From Thiodiazotropha sp050305635 (GTDB taxonomy: Bacteria; Pseudomonadota; Gammaproteobacteria; Chromatiales; Chromatiaceae), in NCBI GenBank assembly GCA_050305635.1, contig JBNLFS010000141.1, positions 1 to 25,449 of the forward strand: a DNA stretch of 25,449 bases, read 5' to 3'. The notes under the pieces are model-generated. The model did no database searches and had not been told where the DNA came from. It saw nothing but the letters and a program-made list of their open reading frames with translations. Numbering within the stretch: the first letter of the stretch is position 1; each line of letters begins with the position of its first letter. The translations under genes were made by a program, and so were the position numbers. Positions 8,213 to 14,849 of the stretch are shown one piece after another.

Positions 8213-8659
8213 ATGAAAAAGATTCTCATCTTCATTTTGGTTCTCCTCCCCCTGCTCAATGCCTGTACCTCCTGGGAGGAGCTCTCCCTGGTGCACTCCC
8301 CCGACATCGAACAAGGTAATATCGTCACACCCGAGATGGTCGCGCTACTGCAGCCGGGCATGTCGCAGCGACAGGTACGCTTCGCCCTGGGCACACCGAT
8401 GCTGATCGATGTCTTTCATGACGAACGCTGGGACTATCTGTTTTCCGTCAAGAGCCGTAACGAGCCGGTTGAGATCAAACGCTTCAGCGTCTATTTCGAC
8501 GGCGACTACATGACCCGCTATGTTGGTGATATACAGCCTGCCGAGAATGTGGCGACACAGCAGGAAAAACGGGAATTGATCGTCAGCGTACCGGATTATG
8601 ACGGTGATTTGGGGATTCTGGAGCGATTCTGGAAGTCCCTCGGCTTCGAGGTCGATTAA
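8213..8659 (+). CDS. bamE: Outer membrane protein assembly factor BamE
   Basis: BamE is a small lipoprotein of the BAM complex that inserts beta-barrel proteins into the outer membrane. The product is 148 residues, with a lipoprotein signal peptide MKKILIFILVLLPLLNAC. The lipobox ends at C18, which fixes the start. The SmpA/OmlA fold is recognisable from IEQGNIVTPEMVALLQPGMS, RQVRFALGTPMLIDVFHDE, RWDYLFS and the FSVYFDGD strand. The C-terminal 40 residues extend beyond the core domain. The fur-bamE divergent pair is a common gammaproteobacterial arrangement. No Shine-Dalgarno is evident upstream of the ATG. Confidence 0.95.
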   Translation: MKKILIFILVLLPLLNACTSWEELSLVHSPDIEQGNIVTPEMVALLQPGMSQRQVRFALGTPMLIDVFHDERWDYLFSVKSRNEPVEIKRFSVYFDGDYMTRYVGDIQPAENVATQQEKRELIVSVPDYDGDLGILERFWKSLGFEVD

Positions 8660-8782
8660 CCCCTCCTTCTACCCGGATGGCGCTTAGATAAGCTAAAACC
8701 ACCGTCATTTCGGCCTATGCCGGAGAAGTGGTCCGGGAATGAGATTGGATACCGGCCCGGCCGGCCCCCGTTCGGCAAACGA

Positions 8783-9094
8783 TCAGGATTCCGCCGATTT
8801 TTCCCCCGCCCCTTTACGCATGGGTTTGCCCTCCTCCGCCCGTTTTTTTCTGGCAGCTTTGGGGTCGGCAATCAGGGGCCGATAGATCTCCACCCGATCA
8901 CCGTCCGTCAATGGGGCATCGAGTTTCGCGGCTTTTCCGAACACCCCGATCTTATTCACCTTCAGATCGATTTCCGGAAAGCGCTCCAGAATCCCTGACC
9001 GTTCAATCGCCTCCCCCGCAGTGAGGGGATCAGCGGATTCAACCACCAACAGGACCTGTTCATTCATTTTGCCGTAGGCGACTTCAAATTTCAT
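8783..9094 (-). CDS. rnfH: RnfH/RatB family protein (UPF0125)
   Basis: This is a small 103-residue ubiquitin-like-fold protein of the RnfH (RatB, UPF0125) family. Its biochemical role is not firmly established, but it is almost always found next to ratA. Recognition rests on the N-terminus MKFEVAYGKMNEQVLL, the middle GEAIERSGILERFPEIDL, and the signature KIGVFGKAAKLDAPLTDGDR followed by VEIYRPLIADPK and a basic tail (ARKKRA). The start ATG at 9094 overlaps the ratA stop by 4 nt (ATGA), indicating translational coupling. The gene is convergent with bamE; the 123-bp gap holds only imperfect GC-rich palindromes. Confidence 0.93.
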   Translation of the reverse strand: MKFEVAYGKMNEQVLLVVESADPLTAGEAIERSGILERFPEIDLKVNKIGVFGKAAKLDAPLTDGDRVEIYRPLIADPKAARKKRAEEGKPMRKGAGEKSAES

Positions 9095-9534
9095 TTTCCC
9101 GTCTGTCCGTAGATTTCATCGGCACGTTTACAAAAGGCATCCACCAATGTGTTGGCGATTTGGCTGAACACCCGGCCAAAGGCGGCATCGATGAGGCGCC
9201 CCGCAAACTCGAACTCCAGCGCCAGTTCAACCTTGCAGGCGTCCTGCTGGAGTTCCGTGAAACGCCAGCCACCCTCCAGTTTGCGAAACGGTCCATCACG
9301 AAGCAGGATATCCATGCGTTCGTTCCTCACCAGCTTATTACAGGTGGAGAAGCGTTGGCGTATACCGATGCGTGAGACTTCCAATTCGCCACAGATTTCC
9401 TCTTCAGTGCGGGAGATCAGGCGACTGTTGCTGCACCAGGGCAGAAACTCCGGGTAGGACTCAAAATCACAAACCAACTCATACATCTGCTGAGCCGAGT
9501 GATAGACCAAAGCGCTCTTCTGGACGACCGGCAC
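9091..9534 (-). CDS. ratA: RatA family protein (START/polyketide-cyclase fold)
   Basis: The protein is 147 residues, of the RatA/COQ10-like START superfamily. E. coli RatA was described as binding 50S subunits and blocking 70S assembly, while COQ10-type relatives bind ubiquinone, so the physiological role here is open. Family hallmarks are KSALVYHSAQQMYELVCDFE, SYPEFLPWCS and the C-terminal helix FGRVFSQIANTLVDAFCKRA. I choose the GTG at 9534-9532 (VPVVQKSALV), which matches the family N-terminus and begins one base after the TGA of the transporter gene. An in-frame start at 9579 would add 15 unusual residues. It overlaps rnfH by 4 nt downstream. Confidence 0.93.
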   Translation of the reverse strand: MPVVQKSALVYHSAQQMYELVCDFESYPEFLPWCSNSRLISRTEEEICGELEVSRIGIRQRFSTCNKLVRNERMDILLRDGPFRKLEGGWRFTELQQDACKVELALEFEFAGRLIDAAFGRVFSQIANTLVDAFCKRADEIYGQTGK

Positions 9535-9535
9535 T

Positions 9536-10936
9536 TCAGACAATTCCAATCGCGTGCAGAAAAACCACCACCACGGCAATGGGTGATATAAAACGGATCA
9601 GGATCCACCACAGACGGTATATCCACGGACTCGTTGCAAATTCATCCCGGCTCGATGCCTGTTTCATCACCCATCCCGCGAATACCGCGATCAATAACCC
9701 ACCCAGGGGTAGAAGAATATTGGCCGTCAGGTAATCGAGCAGATCAAAGAAGGTCTTGTTCCAGATCTTGATATGGGAGCCGAGATTGAATGAAAAAATG
9801 GTTCCCAATCCCAGTAACCAGGTGATCCCGCCGAACCATACCGAGGCGCGTACCCGGGTCATACCCCGATTCTCAACCAGCCAGGCCACCGCCGGTTCGA
9901 TCAGTGAAATGGCGGAACTCCAGGCCGCGAACACCAACAGCAGGAAAAACAGGGTACCGAAAAACTGTCCGCCGGGCATTGCCCCAAAGGCGATCGGCAG
10001 GGTCTGAAATATCAACCCCGGACCGGCAGCGGGTTCCAGACCGTTGGCGAATACGATCGGAAAGATGGCCATACCGGCCAACAGGGCCACCAGGGTATCC
10101 AGAAATGTGATGAGCAGGACAGCCCCGGTAATCGAGGCCTTCTTCGGCATGTAGGAGCCGTAGACCATGATCGCCCCCATCCCCAGGCTCAGGGTGAAGA
10201 AGGCATGCCCCAGGGCGGTGAGGATCGGGCTGCCGCTGAGCTCACACTGCTCCAAGCCCTCTACGACACGACAGGAATAGAGCAACTTGTTGAAATCCGG
10301 AGTAAAAAGAAAATCCAACCCCTCTTTGAAATGGCCCGTATTAACGGCATAACCCACCATCACGATGAGCAGCACGAACAGCGCTGGCATGAGGTAGGTG
10401 ACCGCCTTCTCCAGGCCGGCCTTGACGCCCTTGGCGACCACGAACATGGTCATCAACATGAACAGGGTGTGCCAGGTGAGCTGTCGTTCGGGATCACCGA
10501 CCAGACCATTGAACAGATTTTCGATGCCACCCGCGTCCAGACCGTTGAACGCCCCACCAGCCGCCCGCGCCACATAGCCCAGCGCCCAGCCGGCGATCAC
10601 GCTGTAGTAGGAAAGGATTAAAAACCCCGCCACCACGCCGCTCCACCCGACCAGGGACCAGGCCTTGCTCGCCTGCTCCTCCCGACTGAGGGTGGTCATG
10701 GTATTGATCGGGCTCTGACGCCCCCGCCGACCCAACATGACCTCGGCCATCATGACCGGGATGCCCACCACCGCAATGCACAGCAGGTAGACCACAACGA
10801 AGGCCCCGCCGCCATTCTCACCGGTGATGTAGGGAAACTTCCAGATGTTACCCAGTCCCACGGCTGATCCCGTGGCTGCGAGTATAAACACCAGCCTCGA
10901 TGACCATTGGCCGTGGATGGATTGCCTTTCCGTCAT
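9536..10936 (-). CDS. Sodium-dependent transporter, NSS (SNF) family
   Basis: This inner-membrane Na+-coupled symporter of the neurotransmitter:sodium symporter (LeuT-like) family probably imports an amino acid; the substrate cannot be told from sequence. The product is 466 residues with about 11-12 hydrophobic segments. The strongest signature is transmembrane helix 1, ATGSAVGLGNIWKFPYITGE, with the unwound Gly-rich Na+/substrate site, followed by NGGGAFVVVYLL and the GRRGRQSP loop. TM6-like ALGHAFFTLSLGMGAIMVYG is also typical. It precedes ratA with a one-base gap, so transporter, ratA and rnfH form one transcription unit. The 134-bp divergent gap to smpB (10937-11070) shows no clear regulatory site. 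Confidence 0.93.
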   Translation of the reverse strand: MTERQSIHGQWSSRLVFILAATGSAVGLGNIWKFPYITGENGGGAFVVVYLLCIAVVGIPVMMAEVMLGRRGRQSPINTMTTLSREEQASKAWSLVGWSGVVAGFLILSYYSVIAGWALGYVARAAGGAFNGLDAGGIENLFNGLVGDPERQLTWHTLFMLMTMFVVAKGVKAGLEKAVTYLMPALFVLLIVMVGYAVNTGHFKEGLDFLFTPDFNKLLYSCRVVEGLEQCELSGSPILTALGHAFFTLSLGMGAIMVYGSYMPKKASITGAVLLITFLDTLVALLAGMAIFPIVFANGLEPAAGPGLIFQTLPIAFGAMPGGQFFGTLFFLLLVFAAWSSAISLIEPAVAWLVENRGMTRVRASVWFGGITWLLGLGTIFSFNLGSHIKIWNKTFFDLLDYLTANILLPLGGLLIAVFAGWVMKQASSRDEFATSPWIYRLWWILIRFISPIAVVVVFLHAIGIV

Positions 10937-11070
10937 GTACCCCTACCTTAAAATGACCCTGACCGATCCCTATCGAACACTGAAATGGGTAGCTCACCAT
11001 TCTCCGTAATTTACCCCGAATTAACAAGCCGCTACTGGTGAGCGCGGCAAACCGGGATTAGAATAGCCCG

Positions 11071-11550
11071 ATGTCGAAGAAATCCAAGAAGAAAAACTCC
11101 GGTGGCTCGACCATCGCCCTGAACAAAAAGTCCGGTCACGACTATTTTATAGAGGACCGCTACGAAGCGGGCCTCTCCCTGCAGGGCTGGGAAGTCAAAA
11201 GCCTGCGTGAAGGCCGGGTACAGATCAAAGAGAGCTACGTCACCATCAAGGACGGCGAGGCCTTTCTGTTCGGTGCCCACATCGTGCCCCTGAGCACCGC
11301 CTCAACCCACATCCACCCCGACCCGATACGCACCCGCAAACTGCTGCTGCATCGCAGCGAACTGAACAAGCTCATCGGTCTGGTGGAGCGCAAGGGCTAC
11401 ACCCTGGTGCCCACGGCCATGTACTGGAAAAAAGGCATGGCCAAACTGGAAATCGGCCTGGCCAAGGGCAAAAAACAGCACGACAAGCGCGCCAGTGACA
11501 AGGATCGAGACTGGCAACGGGAGAAAGCCCGGTTATTCAAACAGGGGTGA
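11071..11550 (+). CDS. smpB: SsrA-binding protein SmpB
   Basis: SmpB binds tmRNA and positions it in the ribosomal A site for trans-translation of stalled ribosomes. The product is 159 residues. The conserved features are the N-terminal ALNKKSGHDYFIEDRYEAGL, then LQGWEVKSLREGRVQIKESY, the HIVPLSTAS region and the C-terminal basic tail with DKRASDKDRDWQREKARL, which inserts into the mRNA channel. The gene sits 134 bp upstream of ssrA, its RNA partner, on the same strand. There is no good Shine-Dalgarno. A TAGAAT hexamer ends only 7 nt before the ATG, but its -35 is poor, so a leaderless mRNA is only a faint possibility. Confidence 0.97.
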   Translation: MSKKSKKKNSGGSTIALNKKSGHDYFIEDRYEAGLSLQGWEVKSLREGRVQIKESYVTIKDGEAFLFGAHIVPLSTASTHIHPDPIRTRKLLLHRSELNKLIGLVERKGYTLVPTAMYWKKGMAKLEIGLAKGKKQHDKRASDKDRDWQREKARLFKQG

Positions 11551-11655
11551 AATTGATGTAGGAAACAAAGACACCAGCAGCAGTGATAGGCAAGTCATCG
11601 TGACCCGCCCCTAAATGGTGATGAAGTACACCTATCCAGGAAACCAACCCTACCG

Positions 11656-11661
11656 TATAAT
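11656..11661 (+). promoter_or_regulatory. Probable -10 element of ssrA
   Basis: A perfect TATAAT lies 24 nt upstream of the mature 5' end of tmRNA. Transcription would start near 11668, leaving a short 5' leader to be trimmed, as is normal for tmRNA precursors. No clear -35 box is visible at the expected distance. Confidence 0.55.
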
Positions 11662-11684
11662 GTCCAACTTAACACAACCGTCAT

Positions 11685-12050
11685 GGGGGCGACGTAGGCT
11701 TCGACGGGGGTTGCAAAACCTAGTGTGCATGCCGAGGGGCAGAGAACCTCGTTAATCCAACTGCAAACTTATAGTTGCCAACGACGACAACTACGCACTC
11801 GCCGCTTAATACCCGGTAGGGTGCCGTCTGACTGGAGCCGTGTCTGTGCGTCCAGCTTTTCAGGCGTCATATCTCACAGAATCGCATCAAAGCACGTCCG
11901 GGGCAGCGATGTTAAAACCTTTACGGAATCGCCTGTTGCACGCCCTGTCCGTCGGGTGGCAACCGGTTAAATACAATAGACCGGACTAAGCATGTAGATC
12001 TCTGGGCAGAGGACTCGCGGACGGCGGTTCGAATCCGCCCGCCTCCACCA
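11685..12050 (+). ncRNA. ssrA: Transfer-messenger RNA (tmRNA)
   Basis: tmRNA rescues stalled ribosomes together with SmpB and tags the incomplete protein for proteolysis. The RNA is 366 nt. The 5' end GGGGGCG pairs with CGCCTCC before the 3' ACCA, giving a 7-bp acceptor stem with one G-U pair. The T arm GGCGGTTCGAATCCGCC is near the 3' end. The reading frame at 11777-11809 encodes ANDDNYALAA followed by TAA, close to the E. coli tag ANDENYALAA. The 3' CCA is encoded. The RNA is one-piece and not permuted. The 3' end is intact although accessory DNA follows, as expected if an integrase used it as an attachment site and restored it. Confidence 0.97.
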
Positions 12051-12054
12051 AATT

Positions 12055-12088
12055 AAAAAAGGTGAACTGACCTCAGTTCACCTTTTTT
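12055..12088 (+). terminator. Rho-independent terminator of ssrA
   Basis: GGTGAACTG (12061-12069), a 4-nt loop ACCT, CAGTTCACC (12074-12082), then six T residues. A run of A precedes the stem, so the structure could also work on the other strand. It starts 10 nt after the tmRNA CCA end. Confidence 0.93.
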
Positions 12089-12260
12089 ATTACCTGTGCC
12101 CCACTCCTCAAGGGGTTGCGGACTTTCCCCCTCATACTTGCGAACTTCACGAGTAACTCTCTGCATCGCACAACAGGTGCTTTTTAATTCGCGGGGAGAT
12201 GACCGTGAATAGCTGAAACAGCGCTTAATGGGCGATTGCTCAGACACAAAAATACAATCT
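12089..12260. other. Non-coding stretch between ssrA terminator and ParDE promoter
   Basis: This is the junction between the conserved ssrA locus and accessory DNA. Base composition is lower in GC than in the flanking genes. No convincing gene, tRNA or att repeat is seen. An open frame on the minus strand at 12053-12289 runs through the terminator hairpin and has no family resemblance, so it is not called. Confidence 0.4.
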
Positions 12261-12289
12261 TTGACAATCTTTGTATCTCCACCTAGCAT
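12261..12289 (+). promoter_or_regulatory. Probable sigma70 promoter of the parD-parE operon
   Basis: A perfect TTGACA (12261-12266), a 17-nt spacer and TAGCAT (12284-12289, 4 of 6 consensus) lie 33 bp upstream of the antitoxin ATG. The surrounding repeated CAATCTTTG motif (CAATCTTTGACAATCTTTG, 12255-12273) overlaps the -35 box and could be an operator half-site for autorepression by the antitoxin; that last point is inference. Confidence 0.6.
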
Positions 12290-12321
12290 TTTAAAGACAA
12301 AGTCTGCCTTTGGAGGTCACA

Positions 12322-12579
12322 ATGCATGTATCACTGACACCAGAACTCGAATCCCGCATTAAAGCCAAGGTGGACAGCGGTCTGTACAACAATGCCAGCG
12401 AGGTGATTCGTGAAGCGCTGCGTTTTATGGATACTCACGAAGACTGGATTCACGAAGTCAAATTGGCGCGCCTGCGGGAGCAGCTGAAAGTTGGTACTGA
12501 CCAATTGGATCGTGGAGAAGGCATCGTGATTGAATCCAAGGCCGCACTCGATACCCTGTTTGACGACATCAAGACCTGA
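12322..12579 (+). CDS. parD: Type II antitoxin, ParD family (ribbon-helix-helix)
   Basis: This is the antitoxin partner of the downstream ParE-like toxin, and it normally also represses its own operon through an N-terminal ribbon-helix-helix DNA-binding dimer. The protein is 85 residues. The N-terminal part, HVSLTPELESRIKAKVDSG, LYNNASEVIREALRFMD, matches the ParD/CC2985 family. The C-terminal part (LDRGEGIVIESKAALDTLFD) is the toxin-wrapping tail. The ATG at 12322 is preferred because GGAGG (12312-12316) lies 5 nt upstream. A TTG at 12310 is in frame but lies on top of that ribosome-binding site. The toxin starts 5 nt after the stop. Confidence 0.92.
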   Translation: MHVSLTPELESRIKAKVDSGLYNNASEVIREALRFMDTHEDWIHEVKLARLREQLKVGTDQLDRGEGIVIESKAALDTLFDDIKT

Positions 12580-12584
12580 TCGCT

Positions 12585-12884
12585 GTGCCGACTCACCAGC
12601 TTGCCATTGCTCCGGCCGCAAAAGCCGACCTCAAAGACATTTTCCAATATGGCCTGCGCCAATGGAGGCAGGTCCAATCTGATACCTACCTGGATGACCT
12701 CAAAAGCAAGTTTTGGTCGCTGACCGAGCAACCACTCTTGGGCACAGAACGCCCTGAACTATTAGCGGGAACTCGAAGTTTGCCGGTTTCAAGCCATATC
12801 CTGTTTTACCGTGTCACGACCAGCACCGTCGAGATCATCCGGGTGCTGCATGGCCGCCAAGACCCAGCGCGCCACCTGAAATAG
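12585..12884 (+). CDS. parE: Type II toxin, RelE/ParE superfamily
   Basis: The protein is 99 residues with a RelE/ParE fold. The N-terminal helix region has IAPAAKADLKDIFQYGLRQW. The middle has LTEQPLLGTERPELLAGTRS, and the C-terminal strands SHILFYRVTTSTVEIIRVLHGRQDP are typical of ParE toxins that follow ParD antitoxins. ParE toxins of known target inhibit DNA gyrase; whether this one does is inferred from family. It starts with GTG 5 nt downstream of the antitoxin stop and lacks its own Shine-Dalgarno, consistent with translational coupling. It appears full length and undamaged, unlike the genes that follow it. Confidence 0.9.
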   Translation: MPTHQLAIAPAAKADLKDIFQYGLRQWRQVQSDTYLDDLKSKFWSLTEQPLLGTERPELLAGTRSLPVSSHILFYRVTTSTVEIIRVLHGRQDPARHLK

Positions 12885-13142
12885 CCCATCGACACCGTTC
12901 TGTCGGAACTCCCTCGAATTGTAGATGCACACCGCATAGTAGATGTTATATTGTCGAATCGATCTGAATGGCTCTCGTGCGCCCGGCGGTTTCCGGTGCG
13001 CATAAGTCCAGAAGATGAATTTGCCTTTGGAGGTTGAACGATGAACAGGCGGCGTGCCCTACTGAACTGGCACAGGCCGTGACGCCGCATTCCAGCTACG
13101 ACCGATTTCACACATGGAAGCGCGAGGCGGAAAAAGACCTGC
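12885..13142. other. Degenerate stretch between parE and the Fic remnant
   Basis: No intact gene is seen. At 13022-13034 the 13-mer TGCCTTTGGAGGT is identical to the parD ribosome-binding region at 12305-12317. It precedes an ATG at 13041 whose frame stops after 13 codons. Another frame is open from 13034 and runs into the Fic remnant; its first 35 residues (with AVTPHSSYDRFHTWKREAE) resemble nothing I recognise. This may be the start of a lost gene joined to the Fic fragment. Confidence 0.4.
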
Positions 13143-13545
13143 TGGAATCCCCTGTTCGCCGACATCCCGATGGAAAGTCTGATCTTCGAAACCAGGCCGA
13201 GTACTATTCTTCGATACAGGAGAGCACTAGGCAGACCGACTCCGCCCCCTTCATCGCCTTCATGCTGAGGATGATCCTGGATACCGTGACCAGCTCCACC
13301 CCCCCCAAGTCACCCCCCAAGTCGGCGAGCTTCTGGCGGCAATCGAAGGCGACATGGGCCGCGAGGCGCTGCAATCCGCCCTAGGGCTTTCGGACCGCAA
13401 ATCATTCCGCGAGCGTTACCTTAAGCCGGTATTGGTCGACGGCCTGATCGAGATGACCATTCCCGAGAAGCCCAACAGCCGCTTGCAGAAATACCGCCTG
13501 ACCGAAAAGGGGCGTCAGTGGCTGGCGCAGCATGGCGATGGATAA
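13143..13545 (+). pseudogene. C-terminal remnant of a Fic family protein, frameshifted
   Basis: Reading through two frameshifts recovers the C-terminal third of a Fic/DOC-type protein. The first piece is NPLFADIPMESLIFET (frame of 13170, to about 13191). The second is QAEYYSSIQESTRQTDSAPF and IAFMLRMILDTVTSSTP (frame of 13034). The third is the winged-helix tail ALGLSDRKSFRERYLKPVL, GLIEMTIPEKPNSRLQKYRL (frame of 13354), ending at a TAA. The first shift is a one-base loss after GAAACC. The second falls in a run of eight C at 13299-13306, where six would keep frame. The catalytic Fic domain with HPFxxGNG is absent. Intact relatives AMPylate target proteins and carry this helix-turn-helix tail. 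The identification comes from family memory of the ESLI...QAEYY...TPFIAFML pattern. Confidence 0.75.
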
Positions 13546-13589
13546 CTTGCGACAGGATGATGGATTGATCTTCAACAACAGAAGACTCT

Positions 13590-13706
13590 ATGGCGCGTTA
13601 TTCCGAACATGACACTTCCAGGATTTACGAGGAGGCGGATGCATTCCGCAACAACTGCCTTCTGCGCAATGGCTCTCTGCTTTTCGAACAAGCCAACCTA
13701 ATTTAG
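13590..13706 (+). pseudogene. N-terminal scrap of an unidentified gene (possibly McrB-like AAA ATPase)
   Basis: A 38-codon frame from ATG 13590 reads MARYSEHDTSRIYEEADAFR, then NNCLLRNGSLLFE, ending in TAG at 13704-13706. The opening resembles N-termini I associate with McrB-type AAA ATPases of restriction loci, but this is a weak recollection rather than a motif-based call. The frame ends about 50 bp before recognisable integrase sequence begins, so the rest of the gene is probably lost in a deletion. No good ribosome-binding site is visible. Confidence 0.35.
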
Positions 13707-13740
13707 GAAACGGCACGAACTTAAAATAAGGTGCTGGGAT

Positions 13741-13917
13741 TCCGCCCCGATTACATTTAACACCAGCTTGCACCATGCGGTGCGTGACCCCAACGGCCAC
13801 GCCTATAACCGCACAGCACACTTGCCGGAACGACACAAGATGATGCAGGAATGGGCGGATTATCTCGACAAGCTGAAAGCAGGCGCGGAAATCATCCCCA
13901 TAAAGCGGGATGCATGA
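13741..13917 (+). pseudogene. C-terminal remnant of a tyrosine (phage-type) integrase
   Basis: In the frame of 13801 the sequence reads LHHAVRDPNGHAYNRTAHL, PERHKMMQEWADYLDKLK, AGAEIIPIKRDA and stops at TGA 13915-13917. The pattern of an AYNR segment, then a basic ERR/ERH-MMQ-WADYLD segment, is the characteristic last 40-50 residues of P4-like prophage integrases. These follow the catalytic tyrosine helix. The catalytic domain is missing; upstream sequence in this frame has no ATG and no family resemblance. Together with the ssrA location this supports an old integrative element. The exact left boundary of homology is uncertain. Confidence 0.72.
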
Positions 13918-13938
13918 GCATTTTTTTTCGTAGGCGAC

Positions 13939-14778
13939 TTACGCTTCCACTGCGAACTCTAGAATTTCAACTTGCTTGAAATATGGAACAATGGTGACAC
14001 CCGTATCCTCAAGCATCTCCAGCGCCTCCTGATAGGCGTGCTGGCGCCGGCCGTTGTCAGCGGGCCCTTCCACTGCAAATAGTGCCCGCTCTGGAAATTG
14101 ATTCCGTTTTTTCAACTCACGTACACGGAACTCCCATTTGCCCCCGTGCTCAAGAATACGGGTCGAGTCCTCTTGCGCCAGCGTCAGCGGCTTGATGATC
14201 TTTGTGGGTACTTTGTCCTGCATTTGAACAAAGGGGAATAGGACGCTGAACTCCTCGTCACCCAGGCGTTCCTTGAGGAAGCGCTCTTCAACACGAGCCT
14301 GAAGCAGCAAGTCCCGAATGCCTTTTTCCAGCACGGTCTCCCGATACTGCTTGGTGACGAAATCGCGCTCCACGTAGAAGGCGAACAGCTCGTTAAGGGT
14401 CTTCTTGGGTTCCTCAGTAAGCACCACGCGAGGCTCACCGAAACGCACAATGGTCTCCCGCGGGCGGATCATCTCGGCAAAGATACCCTTGGCGAAATCT
14501 TCATCGTTGACCTTAAACCGACGGTCGAAGCCGTGGGCCTTCAGCAAATTCCGAACCCGCCCAAGCTCCTCATTCAGATCCTTCATGGCGCTGCGAAAAA
14601 CCTGGGCATCCAGTTCCTTGAAGAAGTCGGTGATGCGCTTGCGGCGTTTCATCAAAAGTTTTAAGCCGAAAAAACGCGCCTTGGGTGCCATCATAACGAT
14701 ACCCACATTAGCGAACTCGCCGGTCTCGACGAACGGCGTGAAACGCACAATGGCGTATTGGCAGGGGGTCTTTCTCAT
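13939..14778 (-). CDS. DUF3037 domain-containing protein
   Basis: The protein has 279 residues and an N-terminal DUF3037-type segment (CQYAIVRFTPFVETGEFANV, GIVMMAPKARFFG). A charged, mostly alpha-helical remainder is rich in Arg, Lys and Glu. No catalytic motif is recognised and its function is unknown. DUF3037 genes are often paired with a HipA-like kinase gene just upstream. Here the upstream frame overlaps this start by ATGA but is cut to a short stub. Ribosome-binding GGAG lies a few bases before the ATG at 14778. The gene is convergent with the integrase remnant, from which it is separated by 21 bp. It looks intact, with no internal stops, but may be an orphan of a broken module. Confidence 0.8.
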   Translation of the reverse strand: MRKTPCQYAIVRFTPFVETGEFANVGIVMMAPKARFFGLKLLMKRRKRITDFFKELDAQVFRSAMKDLNEELGRVRNLLKAHGFDRRFKVNDEDFAKGIFAEMIRPRETIVRFGEPRVVLTEEPKKTLNELFAFYVERDFVTKQYRETVLEKGIRDLLLQARVEERFLKERLGDEEFSVLFPFVQMQDKVPTKIIKPLTLAQEDSTRILEHGGKWEFRVRELKKRNQFPERALFAVEGPADNGRRQHAYQEALEMLEDTGVTIVPYFKQVEILEFAVEA

Positions 14779-14849
14779 CTCCAGCTCCAGAATTCATCGT
14801 GCTCAAAGCCCTTGAGCAGTTCATAGTCCGTATCGGTGTCGAAATCCAT
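14775..14849 (-). pseudogene. Truncated C-terminus of the gene coupled to the DUF3037 gene
   Basis: A minus-strand frame encodes MDFDTDTDYELLKGFEHDEF plus WSWR and stops in the overlap ATGA with the DUF3037 gene. The frame is open upstream only to about 14909, where a TAA interrupts it. The four-base overlap is typical of a true operon, so this is probably the tail of a lost upstream partner. By analogy with other DUF3037 loci a HipA-like kinase is plausible, but the fragment is too short to identify. Alternatively it is a real 24-residue leader peptide, since AGGTGGAG lies six bases before the ATG at 14849. Confidence 0.45.

Noticed and set aside
12053..12289. Minus-strand open frame of 78 codons downstream of ssrA
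   Set aside because: It runs through the ssrA terminator hairpin, starts inside the parD promoter and resembles no known protein.
12806..13165. Minus-strand open frame of 119 codons overlapping parE and the Fic remnant
   Set aside because: It overlaps the intact toxin gene on the opposite strand and has composition typical of an antisense frame.
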